DNA of 5,219 bases from Tenericutes bacterium 4572_104 (GTDB lineage: Bacteria; Bacillota_I; Bacilli_A; Izemoplasmatales; UBA5603), in assembly GCA_002084435.1 (NCBI GenBank), contig NBLG01000053.1, forward strand, positions 1 through 5,219, read 5' to 3'. Both the position numbers and the translations under genes were made by a program. Positions 1 to 5,219 of the stretch are shown piece by piece; the first letter of the stretch is position 1; each line of letters opens with the position of its first letter. The notes beneath the pieces were generated by a model. That model saw only the letters and a program-made list of their open reading frames with translations. It had not been told where the DNA came from and searched no databases.

Positions 1-498
1 CCTAATATTCCTACGCCTTTAACAGCTTACGCATATCTTGCGACTTGTATCTTTGAAGGCACAAATCTATCTGAAGGTAGAGGAACTACTAAACCGTTCT
101 TTATAATCGGAAGTCCTTATCTAGATAGTGAATTTGTAATTGAAGAGATTAAGAAATATAGTTTGGCTGGTATTAAATTTAGAACAATATATTTTACACC
201 TAAGTTTTCTAAATATAAAGATGAACTCTGTCAGGGAATAGAATTAATTATTACTGATTATATAAATTTTAAACCTGTAAAGACTGGATTTATTCTTTTA
301 GACATTATTAGAAAACATCACAAGGAATTTAGCTATATTGAGCCGTTTACCAAAGACGGACGTCCATTCATTGATTTGTTAAGCGGAGATGTTTTATTAA
401 GGGAAAATAAACTTGGTATAGAAGAGATAATTGACAAAATGGAAAAAGACTCTTTGAGTTTTTTAAAAGTCAAAAGGAGGTACCATATCTATGATTGA
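1..498 (+). CDS. namZ: Exo-beta-N-acetylmuramidase NamZ (GH171, DUF1343), C-terminal part; 5' end outside window
   Basis: Frame 1 is open from base 1 to the TGA at 496-498 (165 residues), so the gene begins upstream. The family releases MurNAc from the non-reducing ends of peptide-free peptidoglycan fragments. Visible family signatures are PNIPTP at the first residues, the block EGTNLSEGRGT (residues 19-29), a GVRF-YFTPTFSKY-like stretch seen here as GIKFRTIYFTPKFSKY (56-71), and the typical tail with FIDLLSGD followed by EEIIDKMEKD and FLKVKRRY. Full-length relatives are about 400 residues, so well over half is missing here, including any signal peptide; its location in the cell cannot be judged. 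In Bacillus subtilis namZ (ybbC) also neighbours nagZ and murQ, which supports the call. The end overlaps nagZ by 8 bases. The internal TTG at 163 is an ordinary leucine codon, not the start, because the conserved family sequence runs through it from upstream. Confidence 0.9.
   Translation, partial: PNIPTPLTAYAYLATCIFEGTNLSEGRGTTKPFFIIGSPYLDSEFVIEEIKKYSLAGIKFRTIYFTPKFSKYKDELCQGIELIITDYINFKPVKTGFILLDIIRKHHKEFSYIEPFTKDGRPFIDLLSGDVLLRENKLGIEEIIDKMEKDSLSFLKVKRRYHIYD
475..480 (+). promoter_or_regulatory. Shine-Dalgarno site of nagZ
   Basis: AGGAGG, a perfect six-base match to the anti-SD core, lies 10 bases before the ATG at 491 and inside the end of namZ. It fixes the nagZ start, and its strength suggests that nagZ is translated efficiently on its own and not only by coupling to namZ. 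Confidence 0.85.
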
Positions 499-2059
499 TT
501 ATGATATAGATCGTTTAAGTTTAGATGAATTAATAGGACAGCTAATCGTTTTTGGATTTGATGGCTTAAATATAAATGATCATGTTATAGAATTGATTCG
601 TTCTAAAAAAGTAGGTAATGTTATTCTCTTTGCGAAAAATATTAGCACACCTGAACAGCTTTTTAAATTAAATCAAAACTTACAAAAACTTGCGGTTGAA
701 GCTACAGGTATTCCTCTTTTAATATCAATTGATCAAGAAGGTGGAATGGTAACTCGTATTAAAAATCGAACTACTTATTTTCCAGGCGCAATGACTATTA
801 CTGCTAGTTCAAAACCTAATAATTCTTATTTAAGTGGTAAATATATGGGTCACATTTTAAAAGCACTTGGAGTCAATATGAATTTAGCTCCGAGCCTTGA
901 TATCAATAATAATCCAAAGAACCCTGTAATCGGAGTTAGAAGTTTTGGGGATGAACCTTATACTGTAGCTAAATATGGTTGTGAATTTATTAGAGGCCTA
1001 CAAGAATCAATAATAGCGACAGCTAAACACTTCCCTGGACATGGGGATACTGATACGGATTCTCATCTAGATTTACCGAGGATTAATAAAACTCTTGAAG
1101 AACTAAAAGAGTTTGAATTGATTCCTTTTAAAAAAGCAATAGAGATGGGGGCTCTAGCTATTATGAGTTCTCATATAAGTTTTCCAGCACTAGGTTTTGA
1201 TAAATTGCCGGCTACTCTTTCAAAATATTTCTTAACCGATCTTTTAAGAAATGAATTGGGATTTAAAGGTCTAATTGTTACAGATTGTTTGGAGATGAAA
1301 GCTATTCAAACCTATTATACGACAAAAAAAGGTGTAAGTATGGCTATTGAAGCTGGCGCTAATCTTGCGATGGTTTCTTCCACAAAAGAATTACAAATAG
1401 ATTCAATAAAATATTTAAAAGAACAGGTTCTAAATGGAAAAATACCAATAGAACTCATTAAAGATAGAGTGAAAAAAGTTTTAGAAATTAAAGAAAAATA
1501 CGTTGAATATAACTCTTTTAAAACCTATCAAGATATAAAAGAAATTGTAGAAGATAGAAAAACAAAAGAATTTTCTCTATCAGTAGTTAGAGAGGCTTTG
1601 ACTAGAGTTAGGGGTATAGACCCTAAGAATGGTCTTAAAACTCTATTAGTTGCGTCAAGCCCCGTGTCCACAACTATAGCGGATGAATCAACAGGAGATT
1701 TTAGTATCATTTCTTCTGTAAAAAAAGAATTACCTTATATAGACATACTAGAAGTAACAGTTAGATTAAAAGAAGAAGAATTAAATCATATATTAGAGTT
1801 ATCTAAAAAATATGAACAGATTATTTTATGTTCATATAACGCAAATATCTATAAAAATCAATTAGAGTTAATTGAGAAGCTTAATAAGACTTGTAATTTA
1901 TATGTTATAGCTATGAGAAACCCTTATGATTCGCTGTTTGTTAAAGATATTAAAAACCTAATTTTAATGTATGAATACACTCCAAATTCTGTTAAAATAC
2001 TTATAGAATATTTAAAAGGAAACATAACTCCTTTAGGAAAGTTACCGGTGACGTTATGA
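491..2059 (+). CDS. nagZ: Beta-N-acetylglucosaminidase NagZ (glycoside hydrolase family 3)
   Basis: A 522-residue, two-domain GH3 enzyme that removes terminal GlcNAc from muropeptides or GlcNAc-MurNAc disaccharides. The TIM barrel spans about residues 1-340 with DQEGG (81-85), FPGA (98-101) and the NagZ signature KHFPGHGDTDTDSHLDLP (179-196); His192, in D-S-H, is the expected acid/base loop histidine. Asp265 in VTDCLEMKAI is the expected nucleophile. An alpha/beta sandwich domain follows (about 360-522) and ends in the usual PLGKLPVTL. This is the Gram-positive layout; Gram-negative NagZ has only the barrel. The start begins IDYDIDRLSLDELIGQLIV with no signal peptide or lipobox, so I infer a cytoplasmic enzyme, unlike the longer exported B. 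subtilis NagZ (about 640 residues). There is a strong SD 10 bases upstream. The gene overlaps namZ by 8 bases and shares ATGA with murK, so it is operonic. It contains no Trp. Function is confident; preference for MurNAc-containing substrates rests on the neighbours. Confidence 0.95.
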   Translation: MIDYDIDRLSLDELIGQLIVFGFDGLNINDHVIELIRSKKVGNVILFAKNISTPEQLFKLNQNLQKLAVEATGIPLLISIDQEGGMVTRIKNRTTYFPGAMTITASSKPNNSYLSGKYMGHILKALGVNMNLAPSLDINNNPKNPVIGVRSFGDEPYTVAKYGCEFIRGLQESIIATAKHFPGHGDTDTDSHLDLPRINKTLEELKEFELIPFKKAIEMGALAIMSSHISFPALGFDKLPATLSKYFLTDLLRNELGFKGLIVTDCLEMKAIQTYYTTKKGVSMAIEAGANLAMVSSTKELQIDSIKYLKEQVLNGKIPIELIKDRVKKVLEIKEKYVEYNSFKTYQDIKEIVEDRKTKEFSLSVVREALTRVRGIDPKNGLKTLLVASSPVSTTIADESTGDFSIISSVKKELPYIDILEVTVRLKEEELNHILELSKKYEQIILCSYNANIYKNQLELIEKLNKTCNLYVIAMRNPYDSLFVKDIKNLILMYEYTPNSVKILIEYLKGNITPLGKLPVTL

Positions 2060-2979
2060 ACGGATATATTATAGGAATTGATAGTGGAGGAACGAAGACA
2101 AAAGGTGTTTTATTTGATATGGCAGGCAACCAAATCAAGGATACATATTCAGGGTTTGGAAACTTCAATGTTGATCCAACTATGACTAAAAAACATATAT
2201 TTGATGCCTTAGATGACTTAACAGAAGAAATAGATGTTTCAGAATTAAAATGTATCTTAATTGGAGTTGCAGGATATTCAAATTACCCTGATAAAGATAA
2301 GTTTATCGCTGATATTTCTAAAAAATACCAAACAGAGATAAAAGTCGTTACTGATGCTTTAGTCGCTCTTTATTCAGTTAAACAGGATAAGTATAAACAA
2401 GTGATTATGGTTTTAGGTGGAACTGGTAGCGCAATAATTGCTTATGCTAATGATAAGATACATTTTATTGGTGGGTATGGCCCATTATTAGGAGATGAAG
2501 GTTCAAGTTATCACCTAGTAATAGAAGAGCTAAAACATATTATAAAGCAGTTTGAAGAAAAGAAAAAAATAACTGATTTAACAAAAGCTTTATTAGATAA
2601 GATAGAAGCTAAGAATTATACAGATATCAAAGCTTTTGTCTATAATAACACAAAAAACAAAATCGCAGAATTATCTCAATTCATTGCTTTATATGCTTTA
2701 AAAGGGAATAGCGAAGCTATAGATTTATTTGTCAAAGAAGGAGAATTTTTAGCTAAACAGACATATAACGCATATAGATTAATGAATCCAAATTTAGAAG
2801 TTAGAATTGGAGTAAGAGGAGGTTTTCTCTTAAATGCTCCTTATGTTTTAGAAACATTGGTTAAATCATTAGATCAAATGAATATAAAATATACGATAGA
2901 TGATTCTTTGTCAGATCCAGTTATAGGAGCTTATTATTTGGCAATGGAATATTTGAAAGAAGAGGTAAACAATGGTTGA
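2056..2979 (+). CDS. murK: N-acetylmuramic acid / N-acetylglucosamine kinase, BadF/BadG/BcrA/BcrD ATPase family (MurK-like)
   Basis: A 307-residue sugar kinase of the ASKHA fold. Visible motifs: phosphate-1 loop IDSGGTKTKG (8-17), GVAG (70-73), the likely catalytic Asp100 in VVTDALVALYS, phosphate-2 loop VLGGTGS (119-125), the family block GGYGPLLGDEGSSYHL (139-154), and an adenosine-side GVRGGFLL (252-259). Length and motif order match bacterial GlcNAc kinases and Clostridium acetobutylicum MurK, which phosphorylates the 6-OH of both MurNAc and GlcNAc with ATP. Position between nagZ and murQ makes MurK the best name; a GlcNAc-only kinase (NagK type) cannot be excluded from sequence. There is no signal or membrane segment, so it is cytoplasmic. 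The ATG is embedded in the nagZ stop (ATGA, 2056-2059) and has only a weak GGTGA SD (2047-2051), so expression probably depends on translational coupling to nagZ. Its end overlaps the murQ start by 8 bases. Confidence 0.82.
   Translation: MNGYIIGIDSGGTKTKGVLFDMAGNQIKDTYSGFGNFNVDPTMTKKHIFDALDDLTEEIDVSELKCILIGVAGYSNYPDKDKFIADISKKYQTEIKVVTDALVALYSVKQDKYKQVIMVLGGTGSAIIAYANDKIHFIGGYGPLLGDEGSSYHLVIEELKHIIKQFEEKKKITDLTKALLDKIEAKNYTDIKAFVYNNTKNKIAELSQFIALYALKGNSEAIDLFVKEGEFLAKQTYNAYRLMNPNLEVRIGVRGGFLLNAPYVLETLVKSLDQMNIKYTIDDSLSDPVIGAYYLAMEYLKEEVNNG
2961..2966 (+). promoter_or_regulatory. Shine-Dalgarno site of murQ remnant
   Basis: AGAGGT lies 5 bases before the ATG at 2972 and inside the end of murK. 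Almost the same string (AGAGGTAAAC) precedes the esterase ATG at 4582. Together with the conserved MurQ N-terminus that follows, it shows that the original murQ start is still intact although the gene is broken downstream. Confidence 0.75.
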
Positions 2980-3750
2980 TATCAGCAAAATCACTACAGA
3001 GAGAAGAAATGAAAATACAAAAAATATTGATATTGTGTCAAAAGGCTATTTTATGTTGGCGCTGGAACATCTGGTAGACTTGGAGTATTAGATGCTAGTG
3101 AAGTGCCTCCAACTTTTGGACTTGACCCATCTAAGGTAATTGGAATTATAGCTGGAGGAGACTATGCATTGCGCTACGCTATTGAAGGCGCTGAAGATTC
3201 TAAGGAGAGTGTAGTTAAAGACTTAAAAGGCTATAATTTAAATGATAAAGATGTCGTTATAGGAATCGCAGCTAGTGGAGTTACTCCTTTCGCCATTGGT
3301 GGGTTAGAATACGCCAATAAGATTGGGGCTGAAACAGCTTGTATTACCACGAGCCATAATTCAGAAATAGCGAAAATTGCAAAACATCCTATTGAAGCTA
3401 TTACAGGAGCTGAACCTTTAACGGGTTCTACGAGAATGAAATCAGGTACTGCTCAAAAACTTATTTTAAACATGATTACTACAGCTTCAATGATAAAACT
3501 TGGGAAAGTATATGAAAATCTAATGGTTGATGTACAGATGAACAATAATAAGTTGATTTCTAGGGCTAGAGGAATTATAATGGAAGTTACTGGGGTTAAT
3601 GAAAAGGTAGCTAAGGAATATTTAGATAAATACAAATCAGTAAAATATGCAATTTTTGCGATTCTTTCTAAGATTGAAGATAGAGATAAGATTGAAGAAA
3701 TCTTAAATGAATACAATGGTAATATTAGAGAAAGTTTAAAGAAGATTTAA
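2972..3750 (+). pseudogene. murQ: N-acetylmuramic acid 6-phosphate etherase MurQ, disrupted by an internal out-of-frame deletion
   Basis: MurQ splits the lactyl ether of MurNAc-6-P to give GlcNAc-6-P and D-lactate. The ATG at 2972 opens a conserved N-terminus (ITTERRNENTKNIDIVS, codons to 3040), but this frame stops at TAG 3089-3091 after 39 codons. From about 3043 the family sequence resumes in the -1 frame: RLFYVGAGTSGRLGVLDASE, then PPTFG, EGAEDS, IAASGVTP, TGSTRMKSGTAQKL, and a normal C-terminus ending at TAA 3748-3750. Compared with the approximately 300-residue family, about 40 residues between VS and GRL (the TLE...INDED...helical stretch) are absent, a net loss of about 118-121 bases. 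Both etherase glutamates known from E. coli (Glu83, Glu114) are still encoded, at 3100-3102 and 3193-3195. The longest later start, GTG 3103, comes just after the first glutamate and the GTSGR loop, so that product should be inactive. Operon position is unchanged. Alternatives: assembly artefact, or a much-shortened protein made by frameshifting, which I think unlikely. Confidence 0.88.
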
Positions 3751-3767
3751 GAAGTAGGAGAAGCGAA

Positions 3768-4517
3768 ATGGAAATTTTCAAATACAAAGATTATGATGCA
3801 ATCTCAAAAGCAGCCGCTGCTTTTGTGATTAGAGAGATTGTAAAAAAACCTAATTTAATATTAGGCCTAGCTACAGGAGATTCACCTATAGGCTTGTACC
3901 AACATCTCATCAAAGCCTATGAAGTGGGAATTATATCTTTTAAAAATATTAAAACCTTTAATTTAGATGAATATGTTGGTATAGATAAAAACCATCCTCA
4001 GAGTTATCATTCATTTATGCATAAATATTTATTTGATCATATTGATATTTTACCTGAAAATATCAATATACCTTCTAATGATTTAGAAAACATGGAAAAA
4101 CTAGCTGAAGAATACAATAAAAAGATGTTTGGGAATCAAAGAGATTTACAAATATTAGGGATTGGTAAGAATGGACACATTGGTTTTAATGAACCAGGGA
4201 GTATGTTAGGAAACCAAACTTTTATTGTTAAACTTGATGAAGAGACAAGAAAAGCTAATTCTAGATTCTTTAATTCTCTTGATGAAGTTCCTAAATACGC
4301 TATTACTATGGGAATTAAAAACATTATGTATTCTAAAAAGATTCTTTTAATAGCTTCAGGCGCAGCTAAAGCAGAGGCTATTTACAAAATGGTTTATGGA
4401 CCAGTTACTGATGACGTGCCAGCTTCAATCTTACAGTTACATCCCGATGTAACTCTAATGATTGATACTGAAGCCGCAAGTCTATTAAATATGGAATCTG
4501 ATTATTTAACTTTTTAA
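3768..4517 (+). CDS. nagB: Glucosamine-6-phosphate deaminase NagB
   Basis: A 249-residue cytoplasmic enzyme converting glucosamine-6-P to fructose-6-P and ammonia, the step that passes amino sugars to glycolysis. Family motifs in order: LGLATGDSPIGLYQHL (32-47, phosphate loop), FNLDEYVGI (64-72; Asp67 and Glu68, Asp67 matching the general base Asp72 of E. coli), HPQSYHSFM (76-84), LGIGKNGHIGFNEPGS (130-145; His137 and Glu142 in the active site), ASGAAKAEAI (197-205), and DDVPASILQLH (215-225). The length is that of the short Gram-positive form, which lacks the longer E. coli C-terminus with its allosteric parts. Asn135 replaces the E. coli Asp141, as is usual in Gram-positive NagB. It starts 17 bases after murQ with AGGAG (3756-3760) seven bases before the ATG, so it can be translated independently of the broken gene. 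The upstream enzyme NagA, which deacetylates GlcNAc-6-P, is not in the window. Confidence 0.97.
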   Translation: MEIFKYKDYDAISKAAAAFVIREIVKKPNLILGLATGDSPIGLYQHLIKAYEVGIISFKNIKTFNLDEYVGIDKNHPQSYHSFMHKYLFDHIDILPENINIPSNDLENMEKLAEEYNKKMFGNQRDLQILGIGKNGHIGFNEPGSMLGNQTFIVKLDEETRKANSRFFNSLDEVPKYAITMGIKNIMYSKKILLIASGAAKAEAIYKMVYGPVTDDVPASILQLHPDVTLMIDTEAASLLNMESDYLTF

Positions 4518-4530
4518 TCAATATAATATA

Positions 4531-4565
4531 TTTAAAAAGAGATGAATATTACATCTCTTTTTAAA
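4531..4565 (+). terminator. Hairpin terminator after nagB
   Basis: A perfect 14-base inverted repeat, with arms at 4531-4544 and 4552-4565, encloses a 7-base loop (4545-4551). The core is GAGATG/CATCTC, flanked by an A5 tract on the left and a T5 tract on the right (4558-4562), the form of a small intrinsic terminator; the A-tract would let it act in both directions. It has only three G-C pairs and five U residues, so termination is probably partial. It lies 13 bases after the nagB stop and ends 16 bases before the next start codon. Confidence 0.65.
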
Positions 4566-4577
4566 AAGAAAAGAGGT
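4553..4577 (+). promoter_or_regulatory. Alternative hairpin that would cover the esterase ribosome binding site
   Basis: The pyrimidine-rich right arm of the terminator can also pair downstream: 4553-4561 with 4569-4577 (nine pairs including one G-U, loop 4562-4568). The second arm contains AGAGGT (4572-4577), the Shine-Dalgarno site of the gene at 4582. The pairing is mutually exclusive with the terminator hairpin. Any SD is complementary to a nearby pyrimidine tract, so this may be coincidence; no ligand domain or leader peptide is visible in the 64-base gap. Confidence 0.3.
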
Positions 4578-4581
4578 AAAC

Positions 4582-5219
4582 ATGGGGCTTTTTCAAGGAA
4601 ATATATATTCAGAAGCTTTAGGTATGTATACTTCGCTTTTTGTATACCTACCTCAAGACGAACCAAACACTAGATTTAAAAATAAACCTTCTACCTTAAT
4701 ACTTTTACATGGGTTAACTGGAAACAGCGCTTCTTGGAGTAGGAGAACTAATCTAGACGCTATTGTGAATAAATATAATATCGCTGTTTTTATGCCTGAA
4801 GTTTCTCGAAGCTTTTATCACGATTTAAATCCAGGGCTTAAATATTTTAAATATGTTTCAGAGGAATTACCTGAAATAATAGCTAAAACTTATAATGTTT
4901 TAACTGATAGAGACAATTTGTATATTGCAGGGCTTTCAATGGGAGCTTACGGAGCTATGAAATGCGCTTTAACCTACCCGGAAAAGTTTTCTCATGTAGG
5001 TGGGTTTTCGGGAATGTATCACATAAAAAATTATATAGATAGATTTAAAAACGATTTAAATAACGAAAATGTATTAAGAGCTAGAGAAGATTTTTATGCA
5101 ATATTTGGTAAAGGTTTAGAAAAAGTAGAAACAGGAGATTTACATAAATTATTTTTAGATAAATTTACCAAAACTTTACTCCCAAAAATGTATTTGTCTT
5201 GCGGAATAAGTGACCCCTT
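4582..5219 (+). CDS. Alpha/beta-hydrolase esterase, tributyrin esterase / FrmB-like (COG0627 type), 3' end outside window
   Basis: The frame is open from ATG 4582 to the window end (212 codons). It belongs to the cytoplasmic esterase family that includes lactococcal tributyrin esterase and S-formylglutathione hydrolase. The start matches family N-termini (YSEALGM at 9-15), and there is no signal peptide. The fold markers are LLHGLTGNSASW (41-52, oxyanion loop), GLSMGAYGA (117-125) with nucleophile Ser119 in G-x-S-x-G, and SCGISDP (206-212) with the probable triad Asp211; the catalytic His should lie just past the window. Relatives are about 250-260 residues, so some 40-50 residues are missing. 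An AGAGGT site ends 4 bases before the ATG. It contains the only Trp (Trp52, TGG) that I found in the window's proteins. The substrate is unknown. Being next to the amino-sugar operon allows a role in deacylating wall sugars, but this is a guess, and the intervening hairpin may make it a separate unit. Confidence 0.88.
   Translation, partial: MGLFQGNIYSEALGMYTSLFVYLPQDEPNTRFKNKPSTLILLHGLTGNSASWSRRTNLDAIVNKYNIAVFMPEVSRSFYHDLNPGLKYFKYVSEELPEIIAKTYNVLTDRDNLYIAGLSMGAYGAMKCALTYPEKFSHVGGFSGMYHIKNYIDRFKNDLNNENVLRAREDFYAIFGKGLEKVETGDLHKLFLDKFTKTLLPKMYLSCGISDP

Noticed and set aside
163..498. A 111-residue gene starting at TTG 163
   Set aside because: The same frame is open to base 1 and encodes conserved NamZ sequence upstream (PNIPTP, EGTNLSEGRGT). 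The TTG is an internal leucine codon.
496..498. TGA as a Trp codon (Mycoplasma code)
   Set aside because: TGA ends namZ, nagZ and murK at the expected family C-termini, and TGG is used for Trp in the esterase.
1283..1288. Cys266 directly after the NagZ nucleophile Asp265 (TDC rather than TDD)
   Set aside because: This position varies in Firmicutes GH3 enzymes and the nucleophile itself is kept.
3038..3046. Programmed -1 frameshift at the AAAA run (3040-3043) rejoining the two murQ frames
   Set aside because: The direction is right, but there is no canonical slippery heptamer, the A run is only four long, and slippage would not restore the missing 40 conserved residues.
3103..3750. A separate 215-residue MurQ starting at GTG 3103
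   Set aside because: The codon is an internal Val of the conserved SEVPPTFG segment, has no good SD, and such a product would lack the first catalytic Glu and the GTSGR phosphate loop. It is the tail of the broken murQ.
4170..4175. Asn135 instead of Asp at the NagB position equal to E. coli Asp141
   Set aside because: GIGxNGHIGFNEPG is the usual form in Gram-positive NagB, so it is not a sign of lost activity.
1528..4324. Open frames on the minus strand at 1528-1710, 3453-3716 and 4136-4324
   Set aside because: They lie wholly inside nagZ, murQ and nagB and their translations show no recognisable protein family; they are antisense shadows.
4522..4527. TATAAT as a promoter -10 for the esterase
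   Set aside because: No convincing -35 lies 16-18 bases upstream (about 4499-4504 reads TGATTA), and AT-rich gaps make this hexamer common by chance.
4557..4568. Perfect 12-base palindrome CTTTTTAAAAAG as an operator
   Set aside because: It is a by-product of the T-tract of the terminator next to an A-rich leader, with no second copy seen.

Overview
The window is a compact, AT-rich, single-strand gene cluster for breaking down and reusing peptidoglycan amino sugars (N-acetylmuramic acid, MurNAc, and N-acetylglucosamine, GlcNAc). Strong A/T third-position bias, purine-rich Shine-Dalgarno sites (AGGAGG, AGAGGT) and two-domain, Firmicutes-like protein versions point to a low-GC Gram-positive or a relative such as an Erysipelotrichia- or Acholeplasma-type bacterium. 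The sequence does not settle the genus. Three genes end in TGA exactly where their families end, and the one Trp codon I found is TGG, so the standard bacterial code applies and not the Mycoplasma TGA=Trp code.

Layout, all on the + strand: the 3' end of namZ (1-498, exo-MurNAc-ase, GH171/DUF1343); nagZ (491-2059, GH3 beta-N-acetylglucosaminidase); murK (2056-2979, MurNAc/GlcNAc kinase of the BadF/BcrA ATPase type); a broken murQ (2972-3750, MurNAc-6-phosphate etherase); nagB (3768-4517, glucosamine-6-phosphate deaminase); a small hairpin terminator (4531-4565); and the 5' part of an alpha/beta-hydrolase esterase gene (4582 to the window end). The first four genes overlap by 4-8 bases and nagB follows after 17 bases, so namZ to nagB looks like one operon. 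No stretch over about 65 bases lacks a gene.

Together the intact enzymes would remove MurNAc and GlcNAc from wall fragments, phosphorylate both, convert MurNAc-6-P to GlcNAc-6-P plus D-lactate (MurQ) and, after deacetylation by a NagA not in the window, feed fructose-6-P into glycolysis. The use of a kinase and of a NagZ with no signal peptide suggests that sugars or disaccharides enter unphosphorylated, not through the MurP phosphotransferase system.

The main surprise is murQ. Its conserved N-terminus (2972-3040) is joined to the rest of the protein (from about 3043) after a loss of about 120 bases that also shifts the frame. About 40 conserved residues are missing and the natural reading frame stops at 3091. 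The remaining frame is open to the normal C-terminus and keeps both catalytic glutamates, so the damage is recent or is an assembly artefact. If real, the MurNAc branch would stop at MurNAc-6-P while the GlcNAc branch could still run. I see no previously undescribed system here; the pathway is known, and the novelty lies in the murQ lesion and in the esterase leader.
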